Assembly (NCBI RefSeq): GCF_008271695.1 | Contig: NZ_VKKY01000002.1 | Span: 1,488,001-1,552,000, forward strand | Source: Rufibacter hautae | Lineage (GTDB): Bacteria > Bacteroidota > Bacteroidia > Cytophagales > Hymenobacteraceae | Reading direction: 5' to 3' | Length of the DNA: 64,000 nt | In this document: one piece after another, positions 1 through 8,924 of the stretch | Numbering within the stretch: position 1 is the stretch's first letter | Layout: each line of letters opens with the position of its first letter | Made by a program: the position numbers and the translations under genes | Notes under the pieces: model-generated | What the model saw: only the letters and a program-made list of their open reading frames with translations | Told to the model about the DNA's origin: nothing | The model's database searches: none

Positions 1-1506
1 GATAACTCGGACCAGACCACCGTCACAGAATACTATGACTTTGACGACCGCGATGGCCTTGATTTCACCGCCAAGCAGACGTCCCACACCTTCACCACCC
101 CCGGCCGGTTTGTGGTCACCCAATTGAAAGGCGTGGGCAACTTCTGCCCGCGTACTTTCGAGGTGAAAGCCGCTGCCCCAGTTATGCCACCGGTATTGCA
201 GAAGCTGACCTTGCAGGGTGGATCGGTGCAGATCCAGCTGCAGACCTCGGGGGTCAATGACCTGGTGGTGGAACGAGCGACCTCCGGTTCCGGGCCATTT
301 ACGGCCATAGAAACCCTTTCCAACGTGGCCGCAGGCCAAAGCCAGCATACTGTTTCTGTGAACTCGGGCATTGGCTGTTATCGGGTGCGCGTGACCAATA
401 TCTGCTCGGGCCGCCAAGACATTGTGTCTAATACGGTTTGCTCCCAAACGGTGAGCGTTTCGGTGGGAGACCGGCAGAATGTGCTTTCCTGGTCGGCTAA
501 TTCCAGCCCGAGCTCAGTGGTCAATTACCAGTTAGTACGGGGCGGGCAGCCTTACCAGAATCTGCCGGGCACCCAGACCTCCTTCACCGATACCCAAGTA
601 GCCTGCGGCCGAAAATACACCTACCAGTTGATCGCGCTTTTGCAGAACGGAGCCCAAAGTGCTTCCCAACCCATAGAGATTGAAACCATTGGCACCACCC
701 CTCCGGCTGTGGCGCTTCTGATTGCCAGTTTTGACCTGCAGAACAGAGTCAATCTGGAGACGGTTGTCCCGGCGGAGGAAACCTTCAAAGAGCAATCGGT
801 TTACCGAAGCCAAGGCACTGGCGGTTTCAGTCTGATTTCGGAAAGACAGCCTAAAAACACCCTGGACGCTTCTCCTGGCAACTTAGCAGCCCCGCTGTGC
901 TACCAGGTGGCTTACCTTGATTCCTGCAATGTATCATCTCGCCAAAGCAACAGCGCCTGCCCGGCTATCCTAAGGGCTACCCTGCAGGCGGAGGGAGGTG
1001 TCCAGCTTAATTGGAGTTCCTACGAGGGTTTTCCGTCAGGAATTGGAAGTCAGACGCTACAGTTGCTGGATGATCAGGGGCAGGTGTACTGGAGCATTCC
1101 TGTCTCGGGCCAGAGCTACCTGGATGCGCAGCCGCAGGAGAAATTTCAACGGCTTACTTACCGCCTGTTGACCACCGCTCAAAATGCCCCTTACCAGAGC
1201 TTTTCCAACACCGCCGTCATAGACCAGGCATTCCAAATCCATTTTCCTACGGCTTTCACGCCCAACAACGATGGCCTGAACGATGTCTTCCGGCCGGTGG
1301 GCACGCCGTTCGCCTCCAGGTTCACGCTGCAGGTACTCAACCGCTGGGGCCAGATCATCTTTGAGAGCAAAGACCCCAAAACCGGTTGGAACGGCATGCA
1401 CGGAGGCAAACCCTCTCCCCCAGAAACCTATATTTATCGGCTGGAAGCCGTGGATGTTAACGGCAAGAAAATTACCCAGAAAGGAACCGTCACCCTGATC
1501 AGGTAA
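1..1506 (+). CDS. T9SS cargo protein with type-B sorting domain (5' truncated)
   Basis: The reading frame is open from base 1, so the N-terminus lies outside the window. The first residues look like the end of a PKD fold (YYDFDDRDG, then HTFTTPGRFVV). Several fibronectin-III-like beta-sandwich repeats follow. The last ~85 residues are a gliding-motility-type C-terminal domain: FPTAFTPNNDGLNDVF, then LNRWGQIIF, then GTVTLIR at the very end. In Bacteroidota this domain sends proteins through the type IX secretion system to the cell surface. The N-terminal repeats suggest an adhesin-like surface protein, but the cargo function is unknown. The gene is followed 2 nt after its stop by a copy of the 36-bp palindrome. 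Confidence 0.88.
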   Translation, partial: DNSDQTTVTEYYDFDDRDGLDFTAKQTSHTFTTPGRFVVTQLKGVGNFCPRTFEVKAAAPVMPPVLQKLTLQGGSVQIQLQTSGVNDLVVERATSGSGPFTAIETLSNVAAGQSQHTVSVNSGIGCYRVRVTNICSGRQDIVSNTVCSQTVSVSVGDRQNVLSWSANSSPSSVVNYQLVRGGQPYQNLPGTQTSFTDTQVACGRKYTYQLIALLQNGAQSASQPIEIETIGTTPPAVALLIASFDLQNRVNLETVVPAEETFKEQSVYRSQGTGGFSLISERQPKNTLDASPGNLAAPLCYQVAYLDSCNVSSRQSNSACPAILRATLQAEGGVQLNWSSYEGFPSGIGSQTLQLLDDQGQVYWSIPVSGQSYLDAQPQEKFQRLTYRLLTTAQNAPYQSFSNTAVIDQAFQIHFPTAFTPNNDGLNDVFRPVGTPFASRFTLQVLNRWGQIIFESKDPKTGWNGMHGGKPSPPETYIYRLEAVDVNGKKITQKGTVTLIR

Positions 1507-1508
1507 GC

Positions 1509-1543
1509 GTTTCAGGGCTGTTTTTGTAAATCGTGCTGAAAAC
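1509..1543. repeat. 36-bp palindromic element, copy 1
   Basis: Starts GTTTCAGGGCTG and ends GCTGAAAAC, 35 nt. It lies 2 nt after the stop of the T9SS protein gene. Confidence 0.75.
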
Positions 1544-1661
1544 CATCTGTGCTTTGATAGCACCTTAAGACAAACCTTTTAAATTTATTAGATAAAATAT
1601 ATATTAGATTGATCGTCCCATAGTAATTCAATATTTCTTCTGCCCCCAACCAAGATTCGCC

Positions 1662-2750
1662 TTGAAAAGTACAGGTAAAGACGCGCCCTTCCTAAGCCAG
1701 CCATCCGCCCAAGCATCATCTTCCAGATTAGAATTCCTTGATTTTCTCCGTTGCATAGCGGCCTCGGCGGTAATGCTGCAGCATGCTCTGGAAAGCAAAT
1801 CACCTGCCTTTGCGGAATTCAGCACCAAGTATTTCCAGTTCGGGGTATTTGGCGTCACCCTCTTTTTCCTGACCAGCGGATTCATCATCCCGGTTTCCAT
1901 TGAAAGGGCCAACTCCATCAAAGCCTTTTGGATCAGCCGCATCTACCGGTTGTTTCCGCTGTACCTGGTCAGCATTCTGGTGACCCTGCTGCTCATTTCC
2001 CTGGGGTGGTTAGAAGGAACGCCACCTACGGCGGCCAGCCTGCTTGCCAATGCGGTGATGCTGGCTAAGTTCTTGGGGCAACCCTTGATCCAGGGACTTT
2101 ACTGGACTTTGAACTTGGAAATGGTTTTCTACCTCTTAGTGACGGGATTGTTCATGGTGGGTCTGCTTCAAAGAAGTGTTTTGTTGGCGATGGGCGCTTT
2201 AGCCGCTGCCCTGCTCCTTGGGGTGGTAGGAACGCAGGTGCTGCACTTTTTTGAAAGTGGCTGGGGCTTGTGTTTTCAATTGGCCACCATGTTTGTGGGC
2301 ACCGTTTACTTCCGGTAAATGACTGGGCAGGTCTCGTTTAAAACATGGGCCGGCATTTTTGTCATTGCCCTTGGCGTGCTACTTACGATCACGTATTTCA
2401 ACCTGTATAACCAGGATGTTCCCGAAGCGTTGGGTACCCGAAGTTTCTGGCCCGTTACCAATGCTTTCCTGGCGGCGTATCTCCTATTTACCATCTGCTT
2501 TTTGCTGCGAGGCAGGTCCTATTTTTCTTCCTTGCTGTTTCTGGGGCGCATCAGTTATTCGCTTTACTTAGTGCAAGCCACGGTGCTGCCGCTGGTGTTG
2601 CCTCACCTGGACCATGTACTGCTTTCCACCGTGGTGGGCCTAGGCACCACCGTGCTGGTCTCCTATTTTACCTTCACTTTTATAGAAAAGCCATTCATCC
2701 ATATAGGCCGAAAGATCGCCCGCAAGAGCAGTGTCTCTGTCCCGCAGTAG
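1662..2750 (+). pseudogene. Acyltransferase-3 family membrane protein gene with an in-frame stop
   Basis: The frame encodes a typical acyltransferase-3 (O-acyltransferase) protein of about 362 codons: a TTG start, an N-terminal FLDFLRCIAASAVMLQHAL carrying the family's conserved Arg/His region, then about ten hydrophobic segments and a positively charged tail. A single TAA at 2316-2318 (codon 219) splits it. Both sides are in the same frame and the homology runs through the break (GTVYFR, stop, MTGQVSFK). CAA (Gln) to TAA is a one-base transition, so a recent nonsense mutation or a sequencing error is likely. The stop is directly followed by ATG, so restart is conceivable, but neither half would hold the complete helix bundle. 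Such proteins acetylate or succinylate surface polysaccharides. Confidence 0.8.
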
Positions 2751-2818
2751 TCCTTCTCTGATGACTGAAGCACAAACCTTATTCTTCCCGAAGACTTGCG
2801 GAATGATGGATACAATTC

Positions 2819-2854
2819 GCTTTAAGAGTCTTTTCCTCAAACCGGGCGCAAAAC
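2819..2854. repeat. 36-bp palindromic element, copy 2
   Basis: Starts GCTTTAAGAGTC and ends GGGCGCAAAAC. It lies in the gap upstream of the ybaB promoter. Confidence 0.65.
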
Positions 2855-2892
2855 AGATGGCGGCGGAGATGTTTCCATTCCTCTAAAACCCT

Positions 2893-2900
2893 TACTTTTG
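2893..2900 (+). promoter_or_regulatory. Bacteroidota -7 box for the ybaB/glycosyltransferase pair
   Basis: TACTTTTG matches TAnnTTTG, 80 nt upstream of the ATG. No convincing -33 TTG is seen at the usual distance. Confidence 0.45.
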
Positions 2901-2980
2901 ATCCCGGAAACAGCGGCGGCAAGTATCTTCTGCCTTTGTTTACCCGTTATGCTCTATAGAACTTACTAAAAGACAAGATT

Positions 2981-3316
2981 ATGTTTGACATGTTCGGGAT
3001 GATGAATAAGGTGAAGGAGATGCAGGCCAAAATGAAGGAGGCCCAGGATAATCTCAAGCACATAAAGGTATCGGCGGAGGCGGGCGGAGGCATGGTGAAA
3101 GCCACAGCCAGCGGCGACCGCAGGTTGCTGAAGGTGGAGTTTGACGAAACCCTCATGAACCCCAATGATAAGGAAATGCTCGCCGATTTGGTGGTAGCCG
3201 CAGTAAACAAAGCCTTGGACGAGGCCGGTGAGCGCGCCAAAGAGGAAATCAAGAAAAACACCGAAGGCATGCTCCCTAACATCCCGGGTTTAGATCTGAG
3301 CAACTTTGGATTATAG
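2981..3316 (+). CDS. YbaB/EbfC family nucleoid-associated protein
   Basis: A 111-residue protein starting MFDMFGMMNKVKEMQAKM. It has the YbaB pattern: an N-terminal amphipathic helix rich in Met, Lys and Glu, a central GGGMVKATASGDRR strand region, a VEFDETLM motif and a C-terminal helix. YbaB proteins are small dimers that bind DNA without strong sequence preference and are usually encoded beside dnaX/recR. Here the downstream partner is a glycosyltransferase whose likely TTG start lies 11 nt inside the ybaB 3' end, which suggests translational coupling. Length is normal for the family. Confidence 0.9.
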   Translation: MFDMFGMMNKVKEMQAKMKEAQDNLKHIKVSAEAGGGMVKATASGDRRLLKVEFDETLMNPNDKEMLADLVVAAVNKALDEAGERAKEEIKKNTEGMLPNIPGLDLSNFGL

Positions 3317-4358
3317 TACGCCCACCGTGGCGGTGGTCATCCTCAACTGGAATGGCCGCCGTTGGTTAGAACAGTTTTTACCCTCGGTGCTGCAGCACAG
3401 TGCCGGGGCCCAGGTAGTGGTGGCCGATAACGGCTCCCAAGATGATTCCCTTCCTTTTCTCCGGCAACACTACCCGCAGGTGCGAACCATCCAGTTACCT
3501 GAAAATTACGGCTTCTGCGAAGGCTACAACCAGGCGCTTAGCCAGGTAGAAGCGACCTACTACGTTCTCCTCAATTCAGACGTGGAGGTAACAGCCAATT
3601 GGCTCTCCCCCATGGTAAATCTGTTGGAGAAGAACCCGCAGATTGCCGCCTGCCAGCCCAAAATCAAATCCTTCCATCAACGGACCCATTTTGAGCACGC
3701 CGGCGCGGCGGGCGGTTTCCTGGATGCTTACGGCTACCCCTTTTGCCGGGGCCGCCTGTTTGACACCCTGGAAGAAGACCGAGGCCAGTATGATGACGTG
3801 CGGCCGGTGTTCTGGGCCACCGGCGCCTGCCTGTTCATCAAGTCCAGCGCCTACTGGCAAGCCGGAGGGTTGGAGAAAAGGTTCTTTGCGCACATGGAGG
3901 AAATTGACCTTTGCTGGCGCTTGCAGAACCTGGGTTATCAGATCTTTTACCAAGGCCTTAGCACCGTGTACCACGTGGGCGGTGGTACTCTGCCCAAGGC
4001 CAATCCTAGAAAGACCTTCCTGAACTTCAGAAACGGCGCGGCGCTGCTCTACAAGAACCTGGCGAAGGAAGAACTGAACAAGATTCTATACACCCGCCTG
4101 GTGCTGGACGGCGTGGCTGCAGCTCAATATCTGCTGAAAGGTCAATTAAAGGAAGTACAAGCCATCTATAAAGCCCACCGCAGTTTCTTCGCTGATAGGA
4201 AGTTCTGGAAAGAGAAACGCAAAGAGACATCCATCCACAAGCCCACAGCGCAACTTACCGGCTGGAGCCAGCAGAGCGTGGTTTGGCAATATTTTATGAA
4301 GGGTAAAAAGGAATTCCGGGCTTTAAACGTCCCAGACAGTGCTACGCTCCCGGCGTAG
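3306..4358 (+). CDS. Glycosyltransferase family 2
   Basis: A 350-residue GT-A protein. VAVVILNWNGRRWLEQFL opens the nucleotide-binding fold, VVADNGSQDDS follows, and LLNSDVEV supplies the DxD-like metal site. FWATGACLFIKSSAYWQAGG and HMEEIDLCWRLQNLGY (the ED acceptor motif) identify the rhamnosyltransferase/WbbL-like group. It probably adds a sugar to a cell-surface glycan on the inner face of the membrane. The TTG start overlaps ybaB by 11 nt; a GTG at about codon 8 is an alternative. The 3' end overlaps the convergent PspC gene by 36 nt, so the two transcripts are antisense there. Confidence 0.88.
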   Translation: MDYSTPTVAVVILNWNGRRWLEQFLPSVLQHSAGAQVVVADNGSQDDSLPFLRQHYPQVRTIQLPENYGFCEGYNQALSQVEATYYVLLNSDVEVTANWLSPMVNLLEKNPQIAACQPKIKSFHQRTHFEHAGAAGGFLDAYGYPFCRGRLFDTLEEDRGQYDDVRPVFWATGACLFIKSSAYWQAGGLEKRFFAHMEEIDLCWRLQNLGYQIFYQGLSTVYHVGGGTLPKANPRKTFLNFRNGAALLYKNLAKEELNKILYTRLVLDGVAAAQYLLKGQLKEVQAIYKAHRSFFADRKFWKEKRKETSIHKPTAQLTGWSQQSVVWQYFMKGKKEFRALNVPDSATLPA

Positions 4359-4541
4359 GTGCTTTTGCACGTTGAGCCAGAAAGCCATGATCAGGTACAC
4401 CAGGACCGGAGACCCAAACGTTAGGAAAGAGAGATAAATAAAATACAACCGGATGCTGCTGGTAGCGAAGCCTAACTTTTCCCCTACTTTGGTGCAAACT
4501 CCAAAGGCTTGGCTTTCCAGAAAAGACTGAATATTTTTCAT
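4323..4541 (-). CDS. PspC domain membrane protein
   Basis: A 72-residue protein: MKNIQSFLESQAFGVCTKVGEKLG, then SIRLYFIYLSFLTFG and one long transmembrane helix, then a basic tail. The Gly-Val-Cys-x-Gly/Lys-like start and Arg-Leu-x-Phe before the helix are typical of the PspC domain, which in enterobacteria helps to sense envelope stress. Standalone 60-75-residue PspC proteins are common in Bacteroidota. The stop lies inside the 3' end of the convergent glycosyltransferase gene. Role inferred from the family only. Confidence 0.75.
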   Translation of the reverse strand: MKNIQSFLESQAFGVCTKVGEKLGFATSSIRLYFIYLSFLTFGSPVLVYLIMAFWLNVQKHLRRERSTVWDV

Positions 4542-4616
4542 GGTGTGAAAAGTTAAACTCCTAAGATAATAAATTTACAATTTCTACCGTAACTTTCCCA
4601 TTGCTAAGGATTCAAA

Positions 4617-4646
4617 TTTGAGTCTAATAACGTTTTTATACGTTTG
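4617..4646 (+). promoter_or_regulatory. Promoter of the OmpA/TPR lipoprotein gene
   Basis: TTTG at 4617-4620 and TACGTTTG at 4639-4646 are separated by 18 nt, close to the Bacteroidota consensus. The ATG is 16 nt downstream of the -7 box. Confidence 0.55.
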
Positions 4647-4662
4647 TTGTTGTTGTTAAGAT

Positions 4663-6453
4663 ATGCCTTTCGTGAATCCCCGTATTAATTCCTTTCTCAG
4701 TCTCTTTCTTTTCCTGCTTTTATTTTCCGGCTGCACCCTTTCCAGATTCGTCAAAAAAGCTGAAAAAGGCCAGACCATTACCGCCCAGCCTACGGTGCTC
4801 ATGGTGCGCGGAAACCAGGTTCCGGTAGAGGTGCAGGCCCAACTGCCTAAAAACCTGCTGAGAGATGATTACCGCTACGGCATCAGGGTGTTCTACAAAG
4901 CCGAGAAAGGCGTGGAGGAGCACGTGGGCTCTCTAGGCTTCGATTTCGGGAACTACAATTTCGTGGATGGCAAGCCCACCATGGGCAGCTCTTTCGCCTT
5001 CCCGTACACGCCTTCCAAGATAAGAGGCCAACTTATGGCCCAAGGGGTAGTCACCGACCCGAAAGGGCGCAAGAGATTCACCAAGTCAAAGGTATTGGCC
5101 GAGGGCATCATCACCACACCACAGTTGATCCAAACGGTGCACGCGCCGGGCTACGTACCGGAGAATTTCAAGAACGAGGCGCCGGGTCCGTTGAAGTTCC
5201 CCATCTATTTTGACCAAGGCCTGGCCACCCTGCGCCACGGGTACGGCACCAACCTGCAGTTACTGGAGGATTTCATCAAAACAAACCAGAAAACCCAGAA
5301 GATAGAGATTCTGGCCATGCACTCGCCCGACCAGATGGAGACCACTACCCGCAACCTGGCTTCCCGGAGAGCGGTGGCCGTGGAGCGGTTCATTAAACAG
5401 AAAATAGAGACCGAGGTGTACACCAACACCGTAGCTGACATCAAATTCGACTTGCAGACCCTGCAGAAGAACTGGGCCGCATTTTTGGGCCGCGTGCAGA
5501 ACTCGGCCATGCCCGAGGAGCAGGTGCAGCAGATCCTGGACATTGTGAACGGACCCGGCTCCTTTGAAGAGAAAGAAGAGCAATTGCAGGCCCTTCCCTC
5601 CTATGACTACCTGGAGATGTACGTCTACCCCGTGCTGCGCTACGCCGAGGTGACCATTGACTACCAGCCCAACCTGCGCCGCGACTACGAAATCTACCTC
5701 TTGGCCAAGAAGATTGTGGAAAATCGTGCCAACGCCGACGCCCTTTCCGCGGAAGAGATGCAGTACGCGGCCACCTTAACGCCGCTGCTCGCCGAGAAAA
5801 AGAAAATCTACGAATCTGCAGTAGAGACCTACATGAACTGGCAGTCTTTGAACAACCTGGGCATGGTGTTCTATGAGCAGGCCCAGAAAGAGGTGCGGCC
5901 TAAAGTAAAGCAAAACCTACTGGCCAGTGCCATTCTGAACCTGCGCTACGCCGCCCACCGCAAACCCGACGCCCAGCAGTTCTATAACCTAGCCGTGGCC
6001 CACCACCAGCACGGCGATGTGCTGGAGGCGCTGCAAAGCTATGACTACGCCATCCGGTTGGGTGGTCCGCTGCCCGTGCTACAGCAAGTCTTCACCGACA
6101 AAGCCGCCCTGGAACTGAGCGTGGGTCAGTACGATGATGCCGTGCGCAGCCTTTCCTACGCCGGCAAAGGCTATGCCGCCCAGTTCAACATGACGCTCCT
6201 CTACTTCCTGAAAGAGAACTACGAAGGCGCCGCTGAGTTGGGAGAGAAACTGCTGGCAGAGTATCCGCAGGATGCCAATGCGCATTACCTTATGGCCGTG
6301 ATCGGGGCCCGCAGCCAGAAAGAAAACTTAATGGCCCAGCACCTGAAGCAGGCCGTGAAAGTTAAGCCTGCCCTTGCGGGCAAGGCCATTGATGACCTGG
6401 AGTTTAAGCAGTACCACAAATCGGCGGCTTTCGCCGAGGCCCTGAAGCCTTAA
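4663..6453 (+). CDS. Lipoprotein with OmpA-like and TPR regions
   Basis: 596 residues. A hydrophobic signal ends in FSGC (Cys24), a lipobox. Residues ~60-165 form a beta-rich region. Residues ~185-250 resemble an OmpA-like peptidoglycan-associating fold: FPIYFDQGLATLRHG, a helix, IEILAMHSPD and NLASRRAVAVERF. The C-terminal third is a set of TPR helices (for example FYNLAVAHHQHGDVLEALQS). It probably sits in the periplasmic leaflet of the outer membrane as a scaffold. No enzymatic motif is visible. The next gene, pdhB, is separated by 141 nt with its own copy of the palindrome, so they are not an obvious operon. Confidence 0.7.
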   Translation: MPFVNPRINSFLSLFLFLLLFSGCTLSRFVKKAEKGQTITAQPTVLMVRGNQVPVEVQAQLPKNLLRDDYRYGIRVFYKAEKGVEEHVGSLGFDFGNYNFVDGKPTMGSSFAFPYTPSKIRGQLMAQGVVTDPKGRKRFTKSKVLAEGIITTPQLIQTVHAPGYVPENFKNEAPGPLKFPIYFDQGLATLRHGYGTNLQLLEDFIKTNQKTQKIEILAMHSPDQMETTTRNLASRRAVAVERFIKQKIETEVYTNTVADIKFDLQTLQKNWAAFLGRVQNSAMPEEQVQQILDIVNGPGSFEEKEEQLQALPSYDYLEMYVYPVLRYAEVTIDYQPNLRRDYEIYLLAKKIVENRANADALSAEEMQYAATLTPLLAEKKKIYESAVETYMNWQSLNNLGMVFYEQAQKEVRPKVKQNLLASAILNLRYAAHRKPDAQQFYNLAVAHHQHGDVLEALQSYDYAIRLGGPLPVLQQVFTDKAALELSVGQYDDAVRSLSYAGKGYAAQFNMTLLYFLKENYEGAAELGEKLLAEYPQDANAHYLMAVIGARSQKENLMAQHLKQAVKVKPALAGKAIDDLEFKQYHKSAAFAEALKP

Positions 6454-6458
6454 CACTC

Positions 6459-6494
6459 ATTTAAGACCTGTTTTTAGAAAATAGGGCCCAAAAC
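6459..6494. repeat. 36-bp palindromic element, copy 3
   Basis: Contains AAGACCTGTTTTTAG and ends GGGCCCAAAAC. It begins 5 nt after the lipoprotein stop codon. Confidence 0.78.
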
Positions 6495-6594
6495 GGAAAC
6501 CTTGTTGTAACTTGCCACCCAAGACAGATGCGTTTTTTTATTTGTGCGGCATGTCTTAATTTTACCCTTTAGATAGACGTAGATAAATCTTACT

Positions 6595-7578
6595 ATGCGA
6601 ACCATACAATTCAGAGAGGCATTGCGTGAGGCAATGAGCGAAGAAATGCGCCGCGACCCAAAGGTGTTCCTGATGGGCGAGGAAGTTGCCGAGTACAATG
6701 GTGCTTACAAAGTGAGCCAGGGCATGCTGGACGAGTTTGGACCTGAGCGCGTGATTGACACCCCTATTGCTGAGCTGGGCTTTGCCGGTATCGGGGTAGG
6801 TGCTGCCATGAATGGACTTCGTCCCATTATTGAGTTCATGACCTTCAACTTCTCTCTCGTAGCCATTGACCAGGTGATCAACTCGGCCGCCAAAATCATG
6901 TCTATGTCTGGCGGGCAGTACTCGGCCCCTATGGTGTTCAGAGGGCCAACCGGTAACGCCGGTATGCTGTCTTCGCAGCACTCACAGAACTTTGAGAACT
7001 GGTACGCCAACACCCCAGGTCTGAAAGTAGTGGTTCCTTCTAACCCTTATGACGCCAAAGGCCTTCTGAAATCAGCCATCCGCGACAATGACCCGGTGAT
7101 CTTTATGGAGTCTGAGTTGATGTACGGAGACAAAGGCGAAGTTCCAGAGGAAGAATACCTCATTCCCATCGGCGTAGCCGATATCAAGCGCCCGGGCAAA
7201 GACGTCACCATCGTATCCTTCGGGAAAATGGTGAAACTGGTGCTGCAGGCTGCCGAAGAATTGGCCAAAGACGGCGTGGACGCCGAGGTGATCGACCTTC
7301 GTTCCGTTCGCCCGATTGACTACAAAGCCATCATCGAATCGGTAAAGAAAACGAACCGCCTGGTAGTGGTGGAAGAAGCGTGGCCGCTGGCCTCCATCTC
7401 TTCTGAGATCGCTTTCCACGTGCAGCACAACGCGTTTGATTACCTGGATGCCCCGGTGAAACGCGTTACCGCCCGTGACGTTCCGTTGCCTTACGCGCCA
7501 ACCCTCATTGAGGCCTCGCTGCCTAACGTGAAGCGCGTGATCCAAGCCGTGAAAGACGTAACTTACGCCAAAGCGTAA
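6595..7578 (+). CDS. pdhB: Pyruvate dehydrogenase E1 component, beta subunit
   Basis: 327 residues, the usual length. It starts [37 protein letters not shown] carries the ThDP-site Glu, [17 protein letters not shown] follows, and the C-terminal half is the transketolase C domain ([15 protein letters not shown]). With E1 alpha it decarboxylates pyruvate and reductively acetylates the lipoyl groups of E2. The E2 gene of the same complex is at 61010-62740; E1 alpha and E3 are not in the window. A possible promoter (TTTG 6541-6544, TACCCTTT 6563-6570) is imperfect. A hairpin terminator follows the stop. Confidence 0.95.
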   Translation: MRTIQFREALREAMSEEMRRDPKVFLMGEEVAEYNGAYKVSQGMLDEFGPERVIDTPIAELGFAGIGVGAAMNGLRPIIEFMTFNFSLVAIDQVINSAAKIMSMSGGQYSAPMVFRGPTGNAGMLSSQHSQNFENWYANTPGLKVVVPSNPYDAKGLLKSAIRDNDPVIFMESELMYGDKGEVPEEEYLIPIGVADIKRPGKDVTIVSFGKMVKLVLQAAEELAKDGVDAEVIDLRSVRPIDYKAIIESVKKTNRLVVVEEAWPLASISSEIAFHVQHNAFDYLDAPVKRVTARDVPLPYAPTLIEASLPNVKRVIQAVKDVTYAKA

Positions 7579-7599
7579 GCCTTCACACAGTAAACCGCC

Positions 7600-7637
7600 G
7601 GAGCCGACCTTTATAGAAATGGTCGGCTCTTGCTTTT
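7600..7637 (+). terminator. Terminator after pdhB
   Basis: GAGCCGACC at 7601-7609 pairs with GGTCGGCTC at 7621-7629, followed by TTGCTTTT. Confidence 0.75.
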
Positions 7638-7643
7638 ACCGGC

Positions 7644-7679
7644 GTTTTGTGCCTGATTTGCCTAATTGAGCCTTAAAAC
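7644..7679. repeat. 36-bp palindromic element, copy 4
   Basis: Starts GTTTTGTGCCTG and ends GAGCCTTAAAAC. It ends 3 nt before the ATG of the next gene, so it fills the ribosome-binding region. Confidence 0.75.
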
Positions 7680-7682
7680 AGG

Positions 7683-8102
7683 ATGATCCAGAAAAGATTA
7701 CCAGCCTTCTTTGCCTCCGCGGTGCTGCTCCTGGGAACAGTGGCGGCCTGTACCGAGACTTCCCAGCTGGAGGAGATAGTGAAGCCCGTGCCTGTGGAAG
7801 TGACCTCCGGGTTCCCGCGGGTGCCGGTGAAAGTAGATACGCTCCTCACCCTTCGAGTGCTGTACCGCCCGGAAAACGGCTGCGGCCGCTACTCCAGGGT
7901 AGACTCTGTGAAAACAACCCAGCGGACCGATATGCAGATTTTCGCGGCCTACCCTATTGAGGAGCAGAACGCCATCTGCGCCGATGTGTCTAACCTGAAT
8001 TCCTTTACTTTCCGGTTCAGGACGACCACGCCGGGCGTACACCGCTTCCGTTTCTGGCAAGCCGATAACCAGTACCTCCTGGACTCAGTGGTGGTGAGAT
8101 AG
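7683..8102 (+). CDS. Hypothetical lipoprotein
   Basis: 139 residues with an N-terminal signal ending in VAAC (Cys23), then a predicted beta-rich domain with two further cysteines (NGCGRYS and NAICAD). No family recognised. The ending, with an aromatic-rich HRFRFWQADNQYLLDSVVVR, looks like the last strand of a small immunoglobulin-like fold; this is a guess. The start follows a palindrome copy by 3 nt and has only AGG as a possible ribosome-binding site. Confidence 0.65.
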   Translation: MIQKRLPAFFASAVLLLGTVAACTETSQLEEIVKPVPVEVTSGFPRVPVKVDTLLTLRVLYRPENGCGRYSRVDSVKTTQRTDMQIFAAYPIEEQNAICADVSNLNSFTFRFRTTTPGVHRFRFWQADNQYLLDSVVVR

Positions 8103-8125
8103 CAGGTTCAACTAGAAACAATCAC

Positions 8126-8193
8126 AAAAGCCAAGGTCTCCGTTTTAGTCCTGTTTATAGAAAAAAAGCGCTAAAACGGAGACCTTGGCTTTT
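8126..8193. terminator. Long inverted repeat between convergent genes, containing a palindromic element
   Basis: AAAAGCCAAGGTCTCC at 8126-8141 is perfectly repeated in inverse at 8178-8193, and the 36-bp palindrome forms everything between. The whole is a ~68-nt hairpin with T-runs on both strands. It probably terminates both convergent genes. Confidence 0.75.
8142..8177. repeat. 36-bp palindromic element, copy 5
   Basis: Starts GTTTTAGTCCTG and ends GCGCTAAAAC. It is nested exactly inside the outer 16-bp inverted repeat. Confidence 0.78.
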
Positions 8194-8207
8194 CCTTTCT
8201 CCGAAGA

Positions 8208-8924
8208 TTACGCCAGCGTGAGGCGGGCAATGTAATGGTCGTCTTCTTCCTGCAGGAGCAGTTCGGCGGTGAAGCCGGCTTCTTGGGCATACTCCTGCAA
8301 CAGGTCAAAGCTGATGAAAAGCCAGGGGAAAGGTTCGGTGCGCTCCTGTCCAAACTCCATCATGTAGGTGAGTTCCCCGTAGTAGGCGCCGTTCAAGTCC
8401 AGCAGCACCGATCCGTCTTCCTCCTCATACAGGTACAGGATATCCGAGGATTCCAGCAGGATCTGTCCCCCGGGGGCGAGCCATTTTTTGCAGGTGTCCA
8501 GGAAATGCGGCAAGCCTTCCAGGGTTCCGGCCAACCCGATGCCGTTCATGAGCAGCAGCAGCGTGTCATGGGGAGTTGGCGGCAAGGAAAAGAAATCGCC
8601 CTGAAGCACGTGCTTTACGCCGCGGGCTTTCTGCACCTCAGTGGCCTTGGGGGAGATTTCCAAGGCCGTTACCTCCAAACCTTTTTCCTGCAGGGCCAAC
8701 GCATGTGAACCGGCCCCGGCGCCAATGTCCAGCACCCGGCCCCGGCATTCTGAAATGGCAAACTGCTCCCGCTCGGGCATTTCCGCAAACTCTCTAAAAA
8801 GATAGGCGGCGGGCAGCTCATCGGCTTCCATCTGGTCTGAGTAAACCGTGATAGTGGCGTTTTTTCTGCCTTCGTAATATGCTTTGATGGCCCCGCCAAT
8901 GGGGTCTGGTGTCTCTGTCTGCAT
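8208..8924 (-). CDS. Class I SAM-dependent methyltransferase
   Basis: 238 residues. The Rossmann motif I is GRVLDIGAGAGSHALAL, motif II VTALEISPKATEVQ, then LQGDFFSLP and LLLMNGIGLAGTL. This pattern belongs to small-molecule methyltransferases; the substrate cannot be told. It is transcribed towards the long hairpin at 8126-8193 and away from the two-component cluster. A ~430-nt gap precedes its start. Confidence 0.8.
   Translation of the reverse strand: MQTETPDPIGGAIKAYYEGRKNATITVYSDQMEADELPAAYLFREFAEMPEREQFAISECRGRVLDIGAGAGSHALALQEKGLEVTALEISPKATEVQKARGVKHVLQGDFFSLPPTPHDTLLLLMNGIGLAGTLEGLPHFLDTCKKWLAPGGQILLESSDILYLYEEEDGSVLLDLNGAYYGELTYMMEFGQERTEPFPWLFISFDLLQEYAQEAGFTAELLLQEEDDHYIARLTLA

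Noticed and set aside
1662-2750. Two separate acyltransferase genes
   Set aside because: Both parts are in the same frame, homology continues across the stop, and neither part holds the complete fold.
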